DNA of 12,428 nucleotides from Deltaproteobacteria bacterium (GTDB lineage: Bacteria; Desulfobacterota; Desulfobulbia; Desulfobulbales; UBA5123): assembly GCA_021788685.1 (NCBI GenBank), contig JAJYKH010000053.1:1-12428 (forward strand), in the 5' to 3' direction. The notes under the pieces were generated by a model, which worked only from the letters and a program-made list of their open reading frames with translations, had not been told where the DNA came from and did no database searches. This document shows, in pieces, positions 1-6,341 of this stretch (positions within the stretch are counted from its first letter, which is position 1; every line of letters begins with the position of its first letter). Position numbers and translations under genes: made by a program.

Positions 1-117
1 GATCTTGAGCAGCAGCCGCCCGCGGGGCAGCAGCCCGGCCAGACCGGAGGCCAGCAGCCCGGCGGCGAGCAGAAATAAGGGGTTGGGGTTCCTGCTCCTT
101 GGGCAGGGGGAAGGCAT
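1..117 (-). CDS. N-terminus of a hydrophobic membrane protein, runs off the left edge
   Basis: An open minus-strand frame starts at ATG 117 and leaves the window after 39 codons. After a polar, proline-rich lead of 13 residues it reads LFLLAAGLLASGLAGLLPRG, a clear hydrophobic segment followed by basic residues. This resembles the first helix of ND5/HyfB-type proton-conducting subunits of hydrogenase-4 or complex I-like enzymes, but the fragment is too short to assign a family. A second in-frame ATG at 150 is possible. Neither start has a good Shine-Dalgarno sequence. Two other frames are also open here, so even the choice of frame rests only on the membrane-segment pattern. It would be transcribed divergently from the GH15 gene. 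Confidence 0.35.
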   Translation of the reverse strand, partial: MPSPCPRSRNPNPLFLLAAGLLASGLAGLLPRGRLLLKI

Positions 118-579
118 GGACAGGTTTCTTTGCCGAGCCGGCTTGTGCATCCCCCTGTTGCTCGCCTGCAGGCAGGAAGGCCAGGGTGGAAGGCGGCATT
201 TCCTGCCACGCCAAGGCCCGGGCGAACGATTGTCTCTTCACGGCAAGCATTTTTCCGCCATGAACGGATGAGGACCACGAATGCAGGATGAAGAAGACGG
301 ACGCGACCGTCCGTCTTCTCATTCTGCATTTCCCAATCGCTCTCGCGGAGACGACCATGCGGACCCGATCCGCGCGCCGGGGGCCGCTCTTCGTTGCCGG
401 CGCGCCCTCCAGGAGCGGCCGGGTCACCGTCGGCCCCACGGCGGTGGCCGAAACGGAGAAGCTGCTCCCCGGCCGCCCGGGCCAGCCGAAGGGTGCGGCC
501 TCGGGGCCGGGGCGGCCCGCTTCCGGCCAGGACGGCCCCACCATCTTCGCGGACGAGCGGGTGGTGCCTTCCTCCGCCT
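118..579. other. Gene-poor spacer between divergent genes
   Basis: This 462-bp stretch shows no protein I can recognise. The open frames crossing it are low-complexity and overlap in several registers, as expected at this GC content. Its one clear structure is the long hairpin at 281-329. The GH15 frame is formally open back to a TTG at 394, but residues encoded before about 580 are Pro/Arg/Ala-rich and unlike the family N-terminus. I saw no convincing promoter. Confidence 0.5.
281..329. repeat. 21-bp bulged hairpin in the spacer upstream of the GH15 gene
   Basis: The left arm ATGCAGGATGA (281-291) pairs with TCATTCTGCAT (319-329) through 11 pairs, one of them G-T. After a single bulged A at 292, GAAGACGGAC (293-302) pairs perfectly with GTCCGTCTTC (309-318). 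The loop is GCGACC (303-308). No T-run follows on either strand beyond TTT, so it is not a standard intrinsic terminator. It could be a transcript-leader structure, a protein-binding palindrome or a repeat unit. Confidence 0.7.
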
Positions 580-3270
580 GTGGCGACGGTTGACTCGGGC
601 GTGTACCAGCGGCTCGGCGATTACGGCATTATCGGCAACTCCCGCACCGCCGCCCTGGTGGGGCGGAACGGCAGCATCGACTGGCTGTGCCTGCCCCATC
701 TCGACTCACCCAGCGTTTTCGCCGCCATTCTCGATGACCGGCGCGGCGGCCGGTTCGCCCTCACCCCTGAGGAGGAGTGGGACGCGACGGCCGCTTACCG
801 CCCCGGCACCAACGTCCTCGCCACCACCTTCCGCATCCGGCACGGCCAGGCCCAGCTCACCGACTTCATGCCGGTGTCCGCCGGCGAGGCGCGGCAAAAC
901 CGGGAAGGCCAGGAGATCTACCGCCGGCTGGAGGTGGTGGCCGGGGAGGTCGCCTTCCGGCTCCGGTTCGAGCCCCGCTTCGACTATGCCCGGGCCGAGA
1001 CGCTCCTGAGCCGGGAGGGGGACATCATCGTGGCCGCCGCCGGCCGGGAGCGGCTCACCCTGGCGGCGAGCGCCCCGGGACTGGCCGTCGAGGGGAACGT
1101 TGCCGTGGCCCGCTGGACCCTCAAGGAGGGGGAGCGGGTGTGGCTCCGCCTCGGTTACGGCACGGGCGAGGGGGGAGTCGATTCCGGCTGGGCGGAGGCG
1201 ATGCTGGCCGAGACCGAGGCGTGGTGGCGGGAATGGCTCGCCAGCAACGAGACCGGCCAGGACCTCGACCTGGGGCCGTTCGCCCATCTGGTCGAGCGCT
1301 CCGCCCTGGTGCTGAAGCTCCTTGCCCTTTCCCCAAGTGGGGCGATTGCCGCCGCCCCCACCACCTCCCTTCCCGAAGCGATCGGCGGGGTGCGGAACTG
1401 GGACTATCGTTTCTCCTGGGTGCGGGACTCGGCGCTCACCGTGGAGGCCCTGTTCCACATCGGCCACCTCTCCGAGATGGACGCCTACCTCCGCTGGCTG
1501 GAGGGGGTCCTCCGGGAGCCCGGGGCCGCCCTCCAGGTCCTCTACGGCCTGCGGGGGGAGCGGGAAACCCCCGAGCAGGAGCTTTCCCACCTGGAGGGGT
1601 ACAAGGGGTCCGCCCCGGTCCGCATCGGCAACGGGGCCCAGGAGCAGAAGCAGCTCGACATCTACGGCGAGGTCCTGGACGCCGCTTTCCGGCTTTCCAA
1701 CTACGTGGGCAAGATCGATGCGGCGATCTGGCCCTTCTTCCGCCGCCTCTGCAACCGGGTCCTCGAAGAGTGGCAGGAGCCGGATTCGGGGATCTGGGAG
1801 GTGCGGGGCGGCCCCCGCCACTTCGTCCATTCCAAGGTCATGTGCTGGGTGGCCCTGGACCGGGGGCTCACCATCGCCCGCCGCTACGGCTTCCCCGCGG
1901 AGACGGCGGCCTGGACCGAGGCCCGGGAGCGCATCCGCGGGTGGGTGCTCACCAGGGGCTGGCACGAGGGGAAGCAGGCATTCGTCCAGCACGAGGGGAG
2001 CGAGGCCCTGGACGCCAGCGCCCTCCTCATGCCGTTCTATGGGTTTCTCGCCCATGACGATCCCCGGATGGTATCCACCGTGGCGGCCATTGAGAGGGAG
2101 CTGGTGGCGGCGGGCTTTGTCTACCGCTACCGGGCGCCGGACGGGCTGCCGGGCGGGGAAGGGGTGTTCCTGGCCTGCACCTTCTGGCTGGTGGACAACC
2201 TCATCGGCCAAGGCCGCCTGGAGGAGGCGCGCACCATGCTCCTCCGGCTGGAGGCGGCCGCCAACCACCTGGGCCTCTTCGCCGAGGAGCACGATCCCTT
2301 CTGGCGGGAGCCCCTGGGCAACTTTCCCCAGGCCTTCACCCACATCGGCTACATCAACAGCGCCGTTTCGCTCTGTCTGGAGCTGGCCGCCCGGGAAAAG
2401 CGGCCCCGGGAGATCACGCTTCCGGGCCGGATGGAGCAGCGGCTGCTCGTCACCCGCACCTACGTGCTGAACGAGGGCGAGCCGCCCGCCCGGCGCTCTT
2501 CGGCGGAGATCGCCGGGGAGCTGAAGGGGCTGATGAACGTCCTCCGGGGGGGATTCTTCCGGGCGGCGGCAGGGCGGGTCGCCTACGAGGAGATGGCCGG
2601 TTCCCGGGCCTATCGCGAATACGCCGTCTGCAGCCGGCTGCTGCGGGACTTCGACCTGCGGCGGCTGAGAAGCAGCCAGGAGCGCCTCGCCTTCTGGATC
2701 AACCTTTACAACGTCCTGGTCATCCACGGGGTGATCGAGCTGGGGGTGCGGGACTCGGTCCGGGAGGTGGGCCGGTTCTTCCGGCGCATCCGCTACCGGA
2801 TCGGCGGCCAGCTCTTCAGCGCCGACGACATCGAGCACGGCATCCTGCGGGGCAACCAGCGGCTGCCCAACTCGCCCTGCCGGCCCTTCGGCCTGAACGA
2901 CCCCCGCCGGCGGTACCGGATCAAGCGGCTCGATCCCCGCATCCATTTCGCCCTGGTGTGCGCCTCCTCGTCCTGTCCGCCCATCGAGATCTACGGGGCG
3001 GAGAACCTGGACGAGGAGCTGGCCGTTTCCGGCCGCACCTTTCTCAACGCGGGGGGCCTCCGGCTCGACCGGGACCGGCGCACGGTCTATCTTTCACGAA
3101 TCTTCCACTGGTATGGAAACGACTTCGGGGCCAGCCGGTCCGCCAGACTGCGGTTCGTGGCGCCTTACCTTTACCGGGAGGAGGAGCGGCAGTACCTGGA
3201 GGAGCACGCCGGGGAGCTGCGGATCAGGTATCTGCCGTATGACTGGAGGCTGAATAGGTTTCAAGGCTGA
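580..3270 (+). CDS. GH15 glucoamylase/trehalase-like hydrolase fused to a C-terminal DUF547 domain
   Basis: From GTG 580 the protein has 896 residues. The N-terminus (YGIIGN, NGSIDWLCLPHLDSPSVFAA) is the beta-rich domain found before bacterial GH15 catalytic domains. The (alpha/alpha)6 barrel follows, with RNWDYRFSWVRD at 272-283, the probable general acid E527 in GEGVFLACTFW and the probable base E569/E570 in LFAEEHDP before LGNFPQAFTHIG. This predicts hydrolysis of alpha-glucosidic bonds in maltooligosaccharides, starch or trehalose; the substrate cannot be told. From about residue 640 a separate DUF547 domain follows, with AFWINLYN (704-711), CASSSCPP (794-801) and VYLSRIFHWYGNDF (836-849). 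No signal peptide is visible, so it is probably cytoplasmic. GTG 601 is an alternative start; neither start has a clear ribosome-binding site. The stop codon lies inside a heptad-repeat element. Confidence 0.9.
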   Translation: MATVDSGVYQRLGDYGIIGNSRTAALVGRNGSIDWLCLPHLDSPSVFAAILDDRRGGRFALTPEEEWDATAAYRPGTNVLATTFRIRHGQAQLTDFMPVSAGEARQNREGQEIYRRLEVVAGEVAFRLRFEPRFDYARAETLLSREGDIIVAAAGRERLTLAASAPGLAVEGNVAVARWTLKEGERVWLRLGYGTGEGGVDSGWAEAMLAETEAWWREWLASNETGQDLDLGPFAHLVERSALVLKLLALSPSGAIAAAPTTSLPEAIGGVRNWDYRFSWVRDSALTVEALFHIGHLSEMDAYLRWLEGVLREPGAALQVLYGLRGERETPEQELSHLEGYKGSAPVRIGNGAQEQKQLDIYGEVLDAAFRLSNYVGKIDAAIWPFFRRLCNRVLEEWQEPDSGIWEVRGGPRHFVHSKVMCWVALDRGLTIARRYGFPAETAAWTEARERIRGWVLTRGWHEGKQAFVQHEGSEALDASALLMPFYGFLAHDDPRMVSTVAAIERELVAAGFVYRYRAPDGLPGGEGVFLACTFWLVDNLIGQGRLEEARTMLLRLEAAANHLGLFAEEHDPFWREPLGNFPQAFTHIGYINSAVSLCLELAAREKRPREITLPGRMEQRLLVTRTYVLNEGEPPARRSSAEIAGELKGLMNVLRGGFFRAAAGRVAYEEMAGSRAYREYAVCSRLLRDFDLRRLRSSQERLAFWINLYNVLVIHGVIELGVRDSVREVGRFFRRIRYRIGGQLFSADDIEHGILRGNQRLPNSPCRPFGLNDPRRRYRIKRLDPRIHFALVCASSSCPPIEIYGAENLDEELAVSGRTFLNAGGLRLDRDRRTVYLSRIFHWYGNDFGASRSARLRFVAPYLYREEERQYLEEHAGELRIRYLPYDWRLNRFQG

Positions 3271-3364
3271 AGAGTGAAGGTTAAAGGCAGAAAGCCCAAG
3301 ATAACGGGAGGCCTTCGCTGGAATGGGCGTTTTTGGTTTCCCTTCAGCCTTCGGACTTCAGTCT
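3247..3364. repeat. Heptad-repeat inverted element A, between convergent genes
   Basis: The left arm carries consecutive 7-bp units GGCTGAA (3265-3271), GAGTGAA (3272-3278), GGTTAAA (3279-3285) and GGCAGAA (3286-3292), with another AGGCTGAA at 3247-3254. The right arm, read on the minus strand from 3363 down, is GACTGAA, GTCCGAA, GGCTGAA. Positions 3265-3287 and 3341-3363 are inverted copies matching at 17 of 23 positions. The core borders AAAGGCAGAA (3283-3292) and TTTCCCTTCA (3337-3346) recur exactly in element C. The TGA of the GH15 gene (3268-3270) and that of surE (complement of 3358-3360) both fall inside CTGAA units. It may act as a bidirectional 3'-end hairpin. Confidence 0.75.
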
Positions 3365-4119
3365 ATTTTCCAGCTTTTCCTCATGTCGGCCAGGGCCTCG
3401 TGGTTGGTGAGGTCGAGATGGATGGGGGTGACGGAGATGTGCCGGTCGATGAGGACCGCGGTGGAGTCGGTGTCCGGGTCCCGGTCCCAGGAAGGGGTGC
3501 CGCCGCCGATCCAGTAGTGCTTGCGGCCCCAGGGATCGAAGGTCTCCTTGATAGCGTTCTCGTAGACCCGGTGCCCCTGGCGGGTGAAGCGGACGCCCAC
3601 GAGGCGGGCGGGGGGGAGGTTGGGGACGTTGACGTTGAGCAGGGTGTCCCGGGGGAGGCCCCGTTCCCAAATGGCCGTGGCCAGGCGGGCGGCGAATGCG
3701 GCCGCGGTCTCGAAGAGGAAGGGGGGCTCGCCCACCAGGGAAACCGCCAGGGAGGGCGCCCCGAGCATGGTGCCCTCGATGGCGGCGGACACCGTGCCCG
3801 AGTAGCTGACGTCGTCCCCCAGGTTGCCGCCCGGGTTGATTCCCGAAATGACCAGCCCCGGCTTTTCGGGGAGAATCTTTTCGATCCCGATGGAGACGCA
3901 GTCGGTGGGGGTGCCGTCCATGGTGTAGACGTCCTCTTCGAGCTGCCGCACCCGCAGGGGCCGGTCGAAGGTGAGGGAATGGCTGGCCCCGGAGTTGTCC
4001 CGCTCGGGGGCGATGATCACCGGCCGCCCCACCTCCTGCATGGCCTTGGCCAGCAGGCGGATGCCCGGCGCGTGCACGCCGTCGTCGTTGGTGACGAGGA
4101 TCAGGGGCTTGGCCGGCAC
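3358..4119 (-). CDS. surE: 5'/3'-nucleotidase SurE
   Basis: This 253-residue protein has the usual SurE length. It begins MPAKPLILVTNDDG and carries the metal-binding set D12, D13, S43 (in DNSGASHS) and N95 (in SGINPGGN), spaced as in characterised SurE proteins. The family removes phosphate from nucleoside 5'- and 3'-monophosphates, and some members also cut short polyphosphate; it is cytoplasmic and linked to stationary-phase survival. The start is GTG 4119, preceded on the minus strand by AGGGAGGA (complement of 4124-4131) four bases upstream, which decides it. An ATG at 4124 is out of frame. The gene converges on the GH15 gene and diverges from dnaJ. Its last codons run into element A. 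A minus-strand -10-like CATAAT (complement of 4178-4183) may be its promoter. Confidence 0.96.
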   Translation of the reverse strand: MPAKPLILVTNDDGVHAPGIRLLAKAMQEVGRPVIIAPERDNSGASHSLTFDRPLRVRQLEEDVYTMDGTPTDCVSIGIEKILPEKPGLVISGINPGGNLGDDVSYSGTVSAAIEGTMLGAPSLAVSLVGEPPFLFETAAAFAARLATAIWERGLPRDTLLNVNVPNLPPARLVGVRFTRQGHRVYENAIKETFDPWGRKHYWIGGGTPSWDRDPDTDSTAVLIDRHISVTPIHLDLTNHEALADMRKSWKID

Positions 4120-4144
4120 GTCATCCTCCCTGGCCCTTCCCGTG

Positions 4145-4183
4145 TTGGAGGGCCTGTTTCGGAAGTGCTACAATTCAATTATG
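4145..4183. promoter_or_regulatory. Candidate divergent promoter island between surE and dnaJ
   Basis: On the plus strand, TTGGAG (4145-4150) and TACAAT (4169-4174) are 18 bp apart, and TGC just before the hexamer makes an extended -10. On the minus strand CATAAT (complement of 4178-4183) is a 5-of-6 match to a -10 box that would give surE a leader of about 50 nt; its -35 is poor. This AT-rich patch stands out in a GC-rich spacer. The plus-strand promoter would give dnaJ a leader of roughly 285 nt. A 22-codon ORF starts at 4181, about where that transcript would begin, with no further support. Confidence 0.35.
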
Positions 4184-4362
4184 AGCAGATTTCACCAGGA
4201 AGAGCACGGCCCGGAGCTGTTAAAGCTTTTCCTTTGCCCTTCGTGGTGAAGCGTTCTTGCGCGAAGTATCGGCGTGAACCGATCCTGCGGCAAGGGCAAG
4301 GGGCCTCCGGTTCCCGGCTCCGCTACTTTACCCCAATCCGGGGACCCTGGGGAGAAGATTTG

Positions 4363-4428
4363 CCTGAATCCGTGACGACTTCAGGGATTTGCACCCTGTC
4401 CCGGAATGATTACCGTTTTCGTAAACGG
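4363..4428 (+). promoter_or_regulatory. Two inverted repeats upstream of dnaJ, candidate operator or leader hairpins
   Basis: CCTGAA (4363-4368) and TTCAGG (4380-4385) form an inverted pair with an 11-bp spacer. CCGTTT (4413-4418) and AAACGG (4423-4428) form a second with a 4-base spacer TCGT, ending 37 bp before the dnaJ start. The first resembles in general shape the HspR box (CTTGAGT-N7-ACTCAAG) but differs in both sequence and spacing. As a MerR/HspR-like gene lies downstream of dnaJ, autoregulation through one of these sites is plausible but not shown. The rest of the spacer from 4184 to 4465 shows no other gene. Confidence 0.35.
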
Positions 4429-4465
4429 CTGTGCTGCCGCAGATGAAATCATACTTTGGGGATGA

Positions 4466-5626
4466 ATGGCTAAACGCGATTATTACGATGTCCTGGGGGT
4501 CGCCAAGACGGCCTCCGAGCAGGAGATCAAGAAGGCCTACCGGAAGCTCGCCCGCAAGTACCATCCTGACGTCAACCCGGGGGACAAGGCCGCGGAGGAG
4601 AAGTTCAAGGAGATCCAGGAGGCCTACTCGGTTCTCGGCACCAAGGAGAAGCGGGAGAAGTACGACCAGTTCGGCCACCTGGCCTTCGAGCCCGGGTTCG
4701 AGGAGCAGCGGGCCCGGGCCGGGGCGGGCGCCGGGGGGGCCCAGGGGTTCGGCCCGGGCGGTTTCTCCACCCGGGATTTCAGCGGCTTCGGAGGCGGAGG
4801 CGCCGGTTACGAGGATTTCGGCGATCTCTTCGGCTCCATGTTCGGAGGAGCGCGGGCCGGGTCCCGCGCCCGGCCGGCGGGACCGCTTCCCGGCGAGGAC
4901 CTGGAATACGCCCTCGATGTGGACTTTCTTACCGCCGCCCGCGGGGGCACCGTGCAGCTCTCGTTCCAGCGGGAGGCCGCCTGCGACGTGTGCGGGGGCA
5001 CCGGGGAAGCACCCGGCGCCACCCCCCAGACCTGCCCCCAGTGCGGGGGCACCGGCACAGCGAACGTGGCCCGGGGGCCGATCCGCCTCGCCCAGACCTG
5101 CCCCCGCTGCCGCGGGACCGGCAAGGTGATCGTCGATCCCTGCCGGAGCTGCATGGGGACGGGGGTGGTGCGGAAGGCCGAGCGCATCCAGGTGCGCATC
5201 CCCGAGGGGATCGACACCGGCTCCCGGATCCGCCTGGCCGGCAAGGGCGGGCCCGGGCTCCGCGGCGGCCCGGCCGCCGACCTCTACATCGTGGTCAACG
5301 TGGCCCCCCACCCCTATTTCCGGCGGGAAGGCGACGACATCTCCCTCGACGTGCCCGTCAGCCTCACCGAGGCCGCCCTGGGGACCAAGGTGGTGATCCC
5401 CACCATCAACGGCAAAACCAAGCTGACCATCCCGCCCGGCATCCGCTCGGGGCAGAAGCTGCGTCTGGCCGGCAAGGGGGTCAAGCACGTGAAGGGGACC
5501 GGGCACGGGGACCAGTACGCGGTGATCGGCATCGTCCCGCCCCGGAAGCTCGAAGGCCGGGCGCGGGAGCTGATGGAGGAGCTCGCCCGGCTGGAGACCT
5601 ATGATCCCCGGGCGGGGAAGTGGTAG
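4466..5626 (+). CDS. dnaJ: Type I DnaJ (Hsp40) co-chaperone
   Basis: The 386-residue protein has every part of a class I DnaJ. The J domain (about 4-70) has HPD at 33-35. A Gly/Phe-rich linker runs to about 140 (FGPGGF, FSGFGGGGAG, FGDLFGSMFGG). A zinc finger has four CxxCxGxG repeats starting at C173, C190, C212 and C226. The substrate-binding C-terminal domains follow. It stimulates DnaK ATPase and delivers unfolded proteins to it in the cytoplasm. ATG 4466 gives the canonical start MAKRDYYDVLG; GGGGA at 4458-4462 is a modest ribosome-binding site. No dnaK or grpE is nearby, so this may be a secondary dnaJ copy paired with the regulator 118 bp downstream. No frameshift or missing key residue was seen. 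Confidence 0.96.
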   Translation: MAKRDYYDVLGVAKTASEQEIKKAYRKLARKYHPDVNPGDKAAEEKFKEIQEAYSVLGTKEKREKYDQFGHLAFEPGFEEQRARAGAGAGGAQGFGPGGFSTRDFSGFGGGGAGYEDFGDLFGSMFGGARAGSRARPAGPLPGEDLEYALDVDFLTAARGGTVQLSFQREAACDVCGGTGEAPGATPQTCPQCGGTGTANVARGPIRLAQTCPRCRGTGKVIVDPCRSCMGTGVVRKAERIQVRIPEGIDTGSRIRLAGKGGPGLRGGPAADLYIVVNVAPHPYFRREGDDISLDVPVSLTEAALGTKVVIPTINGKTKLTIPPGIRSGQKLRLAGKGVKHVKGTGHGDQYAVIGIVPPRKLEGRARELMEELARLETYDPRAGKW

Positions 5627-5632
5627 AAGGCC

Positions 5633-5712
5633 GGTTGGAGGTTTGAGGTTTGAGGTTGGAGGCAAAGTCTTTTAAGCCGTTGCCTCAAGCGAAGCGCTCC
5701 TCCAACCTCCAA
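5633..5712. repeat. Heptad-repeat inverted element B, between dnaJ and the MerR gene
   Basis: Four perfect-register 7-bp units run from 5633 to 5660: GGTTGGA, GGTTTGA, GGTTTGA, GGTTGGA. The right arm TCCAACC (5701-5707) plus TCCAA (5708-5712) is the inverted copy; CCTCCAACCTC (5699-5709) is the exact complement of 5652-5662. Inside, GAGGCAA (5659-5665) pairs with TTGCCTC (5680-5686). These pairings overlap, so two alternative hairpins are possible. No T-run follows. It occupies most of the 118-bp gap between two genes expected to be co-transcribed, so it may set their relative mRNA levels. Confidence 0.75.
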
Positions 5713-5744
5713 TCGCGCAGCGCTCCTGATACTGGAAATGACCT

Positions 5745-6137
5745 ATGGTTGAGGAGAAACAGTACTACACCATCCGAGAAGTGACCCGCATCTTCGGGGT
5801 GAGCGAGCGCATCATCTACCGCATCGAAGAGGAGGGGCTCGTCCGGGCCAGCCGGGATGAAGGCAGCCGCAGGCGCTTCACCCCCGAGGACCTGGAGCAG
5901 ATCCGGCTCATCGTCGAGCTGTCCCGGGAGCTGGGGGTGAACTGGGCCGGCATCGAGGTCATCCTCCACATGCGGGAGCGGATGCTCGCCCTCCAGCGGG
6001 AGATGCGGGAAATCTTCGACCAGCTGCCCCGGGAGATGAAGGACTCGCCCGCCGGGCGCGCCTGGGAGCTCCACCGGCAGTCCCTGCCGAAAATGGACAT
6101 CATCCGCATCCTGGAAGAGAGCTCGGAAGAGGAATAG
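5745..6137 (+). CDS. MerR-family regulator or chaperone modulator (HspR/CbpM-like)
   Basis: The 130-residue protein starts with a MerR-type winged helix-turn-helix (about 6-75): YYTIREVTRIFGVSERIIYR, EEEGLVRASRDEGSRRRFTP and DLEQIRLIVELSRELGVNWAGIE. A charged helix rich in Arg, Met and Glu follows. Such proteins next to dnaJ or cbpA are either HspR, a DNA-binding repressor of heat-shock genes, or CbpM, which binds the J domain and inhibits the co-chaperone. The sequence alone does not decide between them; no HspR-type C-terminal tail is obvious. It follows dnaJ on the same strand, separated by element B. ATG 5745 has only a weak ribosome-binding site (GGAAAT). A hairpin with a T-rich tail follows its stop, suggesting that the dnaJ unit ends here. 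Confidence 0.85.
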   Translation: MVEEKQYYTIREVTRIFGVSERIIYRIEEEGLVRASRDEGSRRRFTPEDLEQIRLIVELSRELGVNWAGIEVILHMRERMLALQREMREIFDQLPREMKDSPAGRAWELHRQSLPKMDIIRILEESSEEE

Positions 6138-6141
6138 CAGC

Positions 6142-6164
6142 GCCCCCGCCGGGGGCAGAGCTTT
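6142..6164 (+). terminator. Candidate intrinsic terminator after the MerR gene
   Basis: GCCCCC (6142-6147) and GGGGGC (6151-6156) form a six-pair G-C stem with loop GCC, followed by AGAGCTTTT. The T-run is short and displaced by five bases, so termination may be partial. The GGGGG arm could instead pair with CCCCC at 6166-6170, which can in turn pair with GGGG at 6181-6184. Confidence 0.45.
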
Positions 6165-6211
6165 TCCCCCTTCATCGAAAGGGGCCACCATCGAGCGCAA
6201 GGCGCGAGGGA

Positions 6212-6326
6212 GCCTGGAAAGTACCCAGAAACGGGTATAAACTCGCGTACGTCCGTACGTGAGCATTTCCAGGCGACTGAGCAACGCAGCAATCTGGCGA
6301 AAAGACCGTTTCCGGATAGAAACCAG
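6212..6326 (+). ncRNA. Candidate structured RNA or leader with a three-way junction, upstream of the J-domain gene
   Basis: GCCTGGAAA (6212-6220) pairs perfectly with TTTCCAGGC (6266-6274). Enclosed are two more hairpins: TACCC/GGGTA (6222-6226 with 6233-6237, loop AGAAAC) and a 9-pair stem 6242-6250 with 6255-6263 (one G-T, loop GTCC). Together they make a compact three-way junction. Downstream, CTGG (6294-6297) can pair with CCAG (6323-6326) around a small CCG/CGG hairpin. The structure ends 15 nt before the ATG at 6342. It could be a cis-acting leader of that gene, an independent small RNA or a mobile palindromic repeat. I could not match it to a riboswitch class I know. Confidence 0.4.
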
Positions 6327-6341
6327 CCCAGCGGAGCACCC

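Noticed and set aside
288..593. 101-codon plus-strand frame starting inside the 281-329 hairpin
   Set aside because: Biased Pro/Gly/Ala content, overlaps other open frames, weak ribosome-binding site and no homology recognised.
706..2946. Very long open minus-strand frame opposite the GH15-DUF547 gene
   Set aside because: Proline/glycine/histidine-rich translation with no family motifs; a mirror of the GC-rich codon use of the true gene.
4181..4249. 22-codon ORF starting near the predicted transcription start upstream of dnaJ
   Set aside because: No ribosome-binding site and no leader-peptide features; noted only in the promoter entry.
3274..4446. Long plus-strand frame across surE and the spacer
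   Set aside because: Low-complexity translation antisense to a clear surE with intact metal ligands.
6212..6326. Match to cyclic-di-GMP (GEMM-I) riboswitch or group II intron domain V
   Set aside because: The conserved GEMM-I core strings are absent, and the CGTACG hairpin lacks the domain V catalytic triad arrangement.
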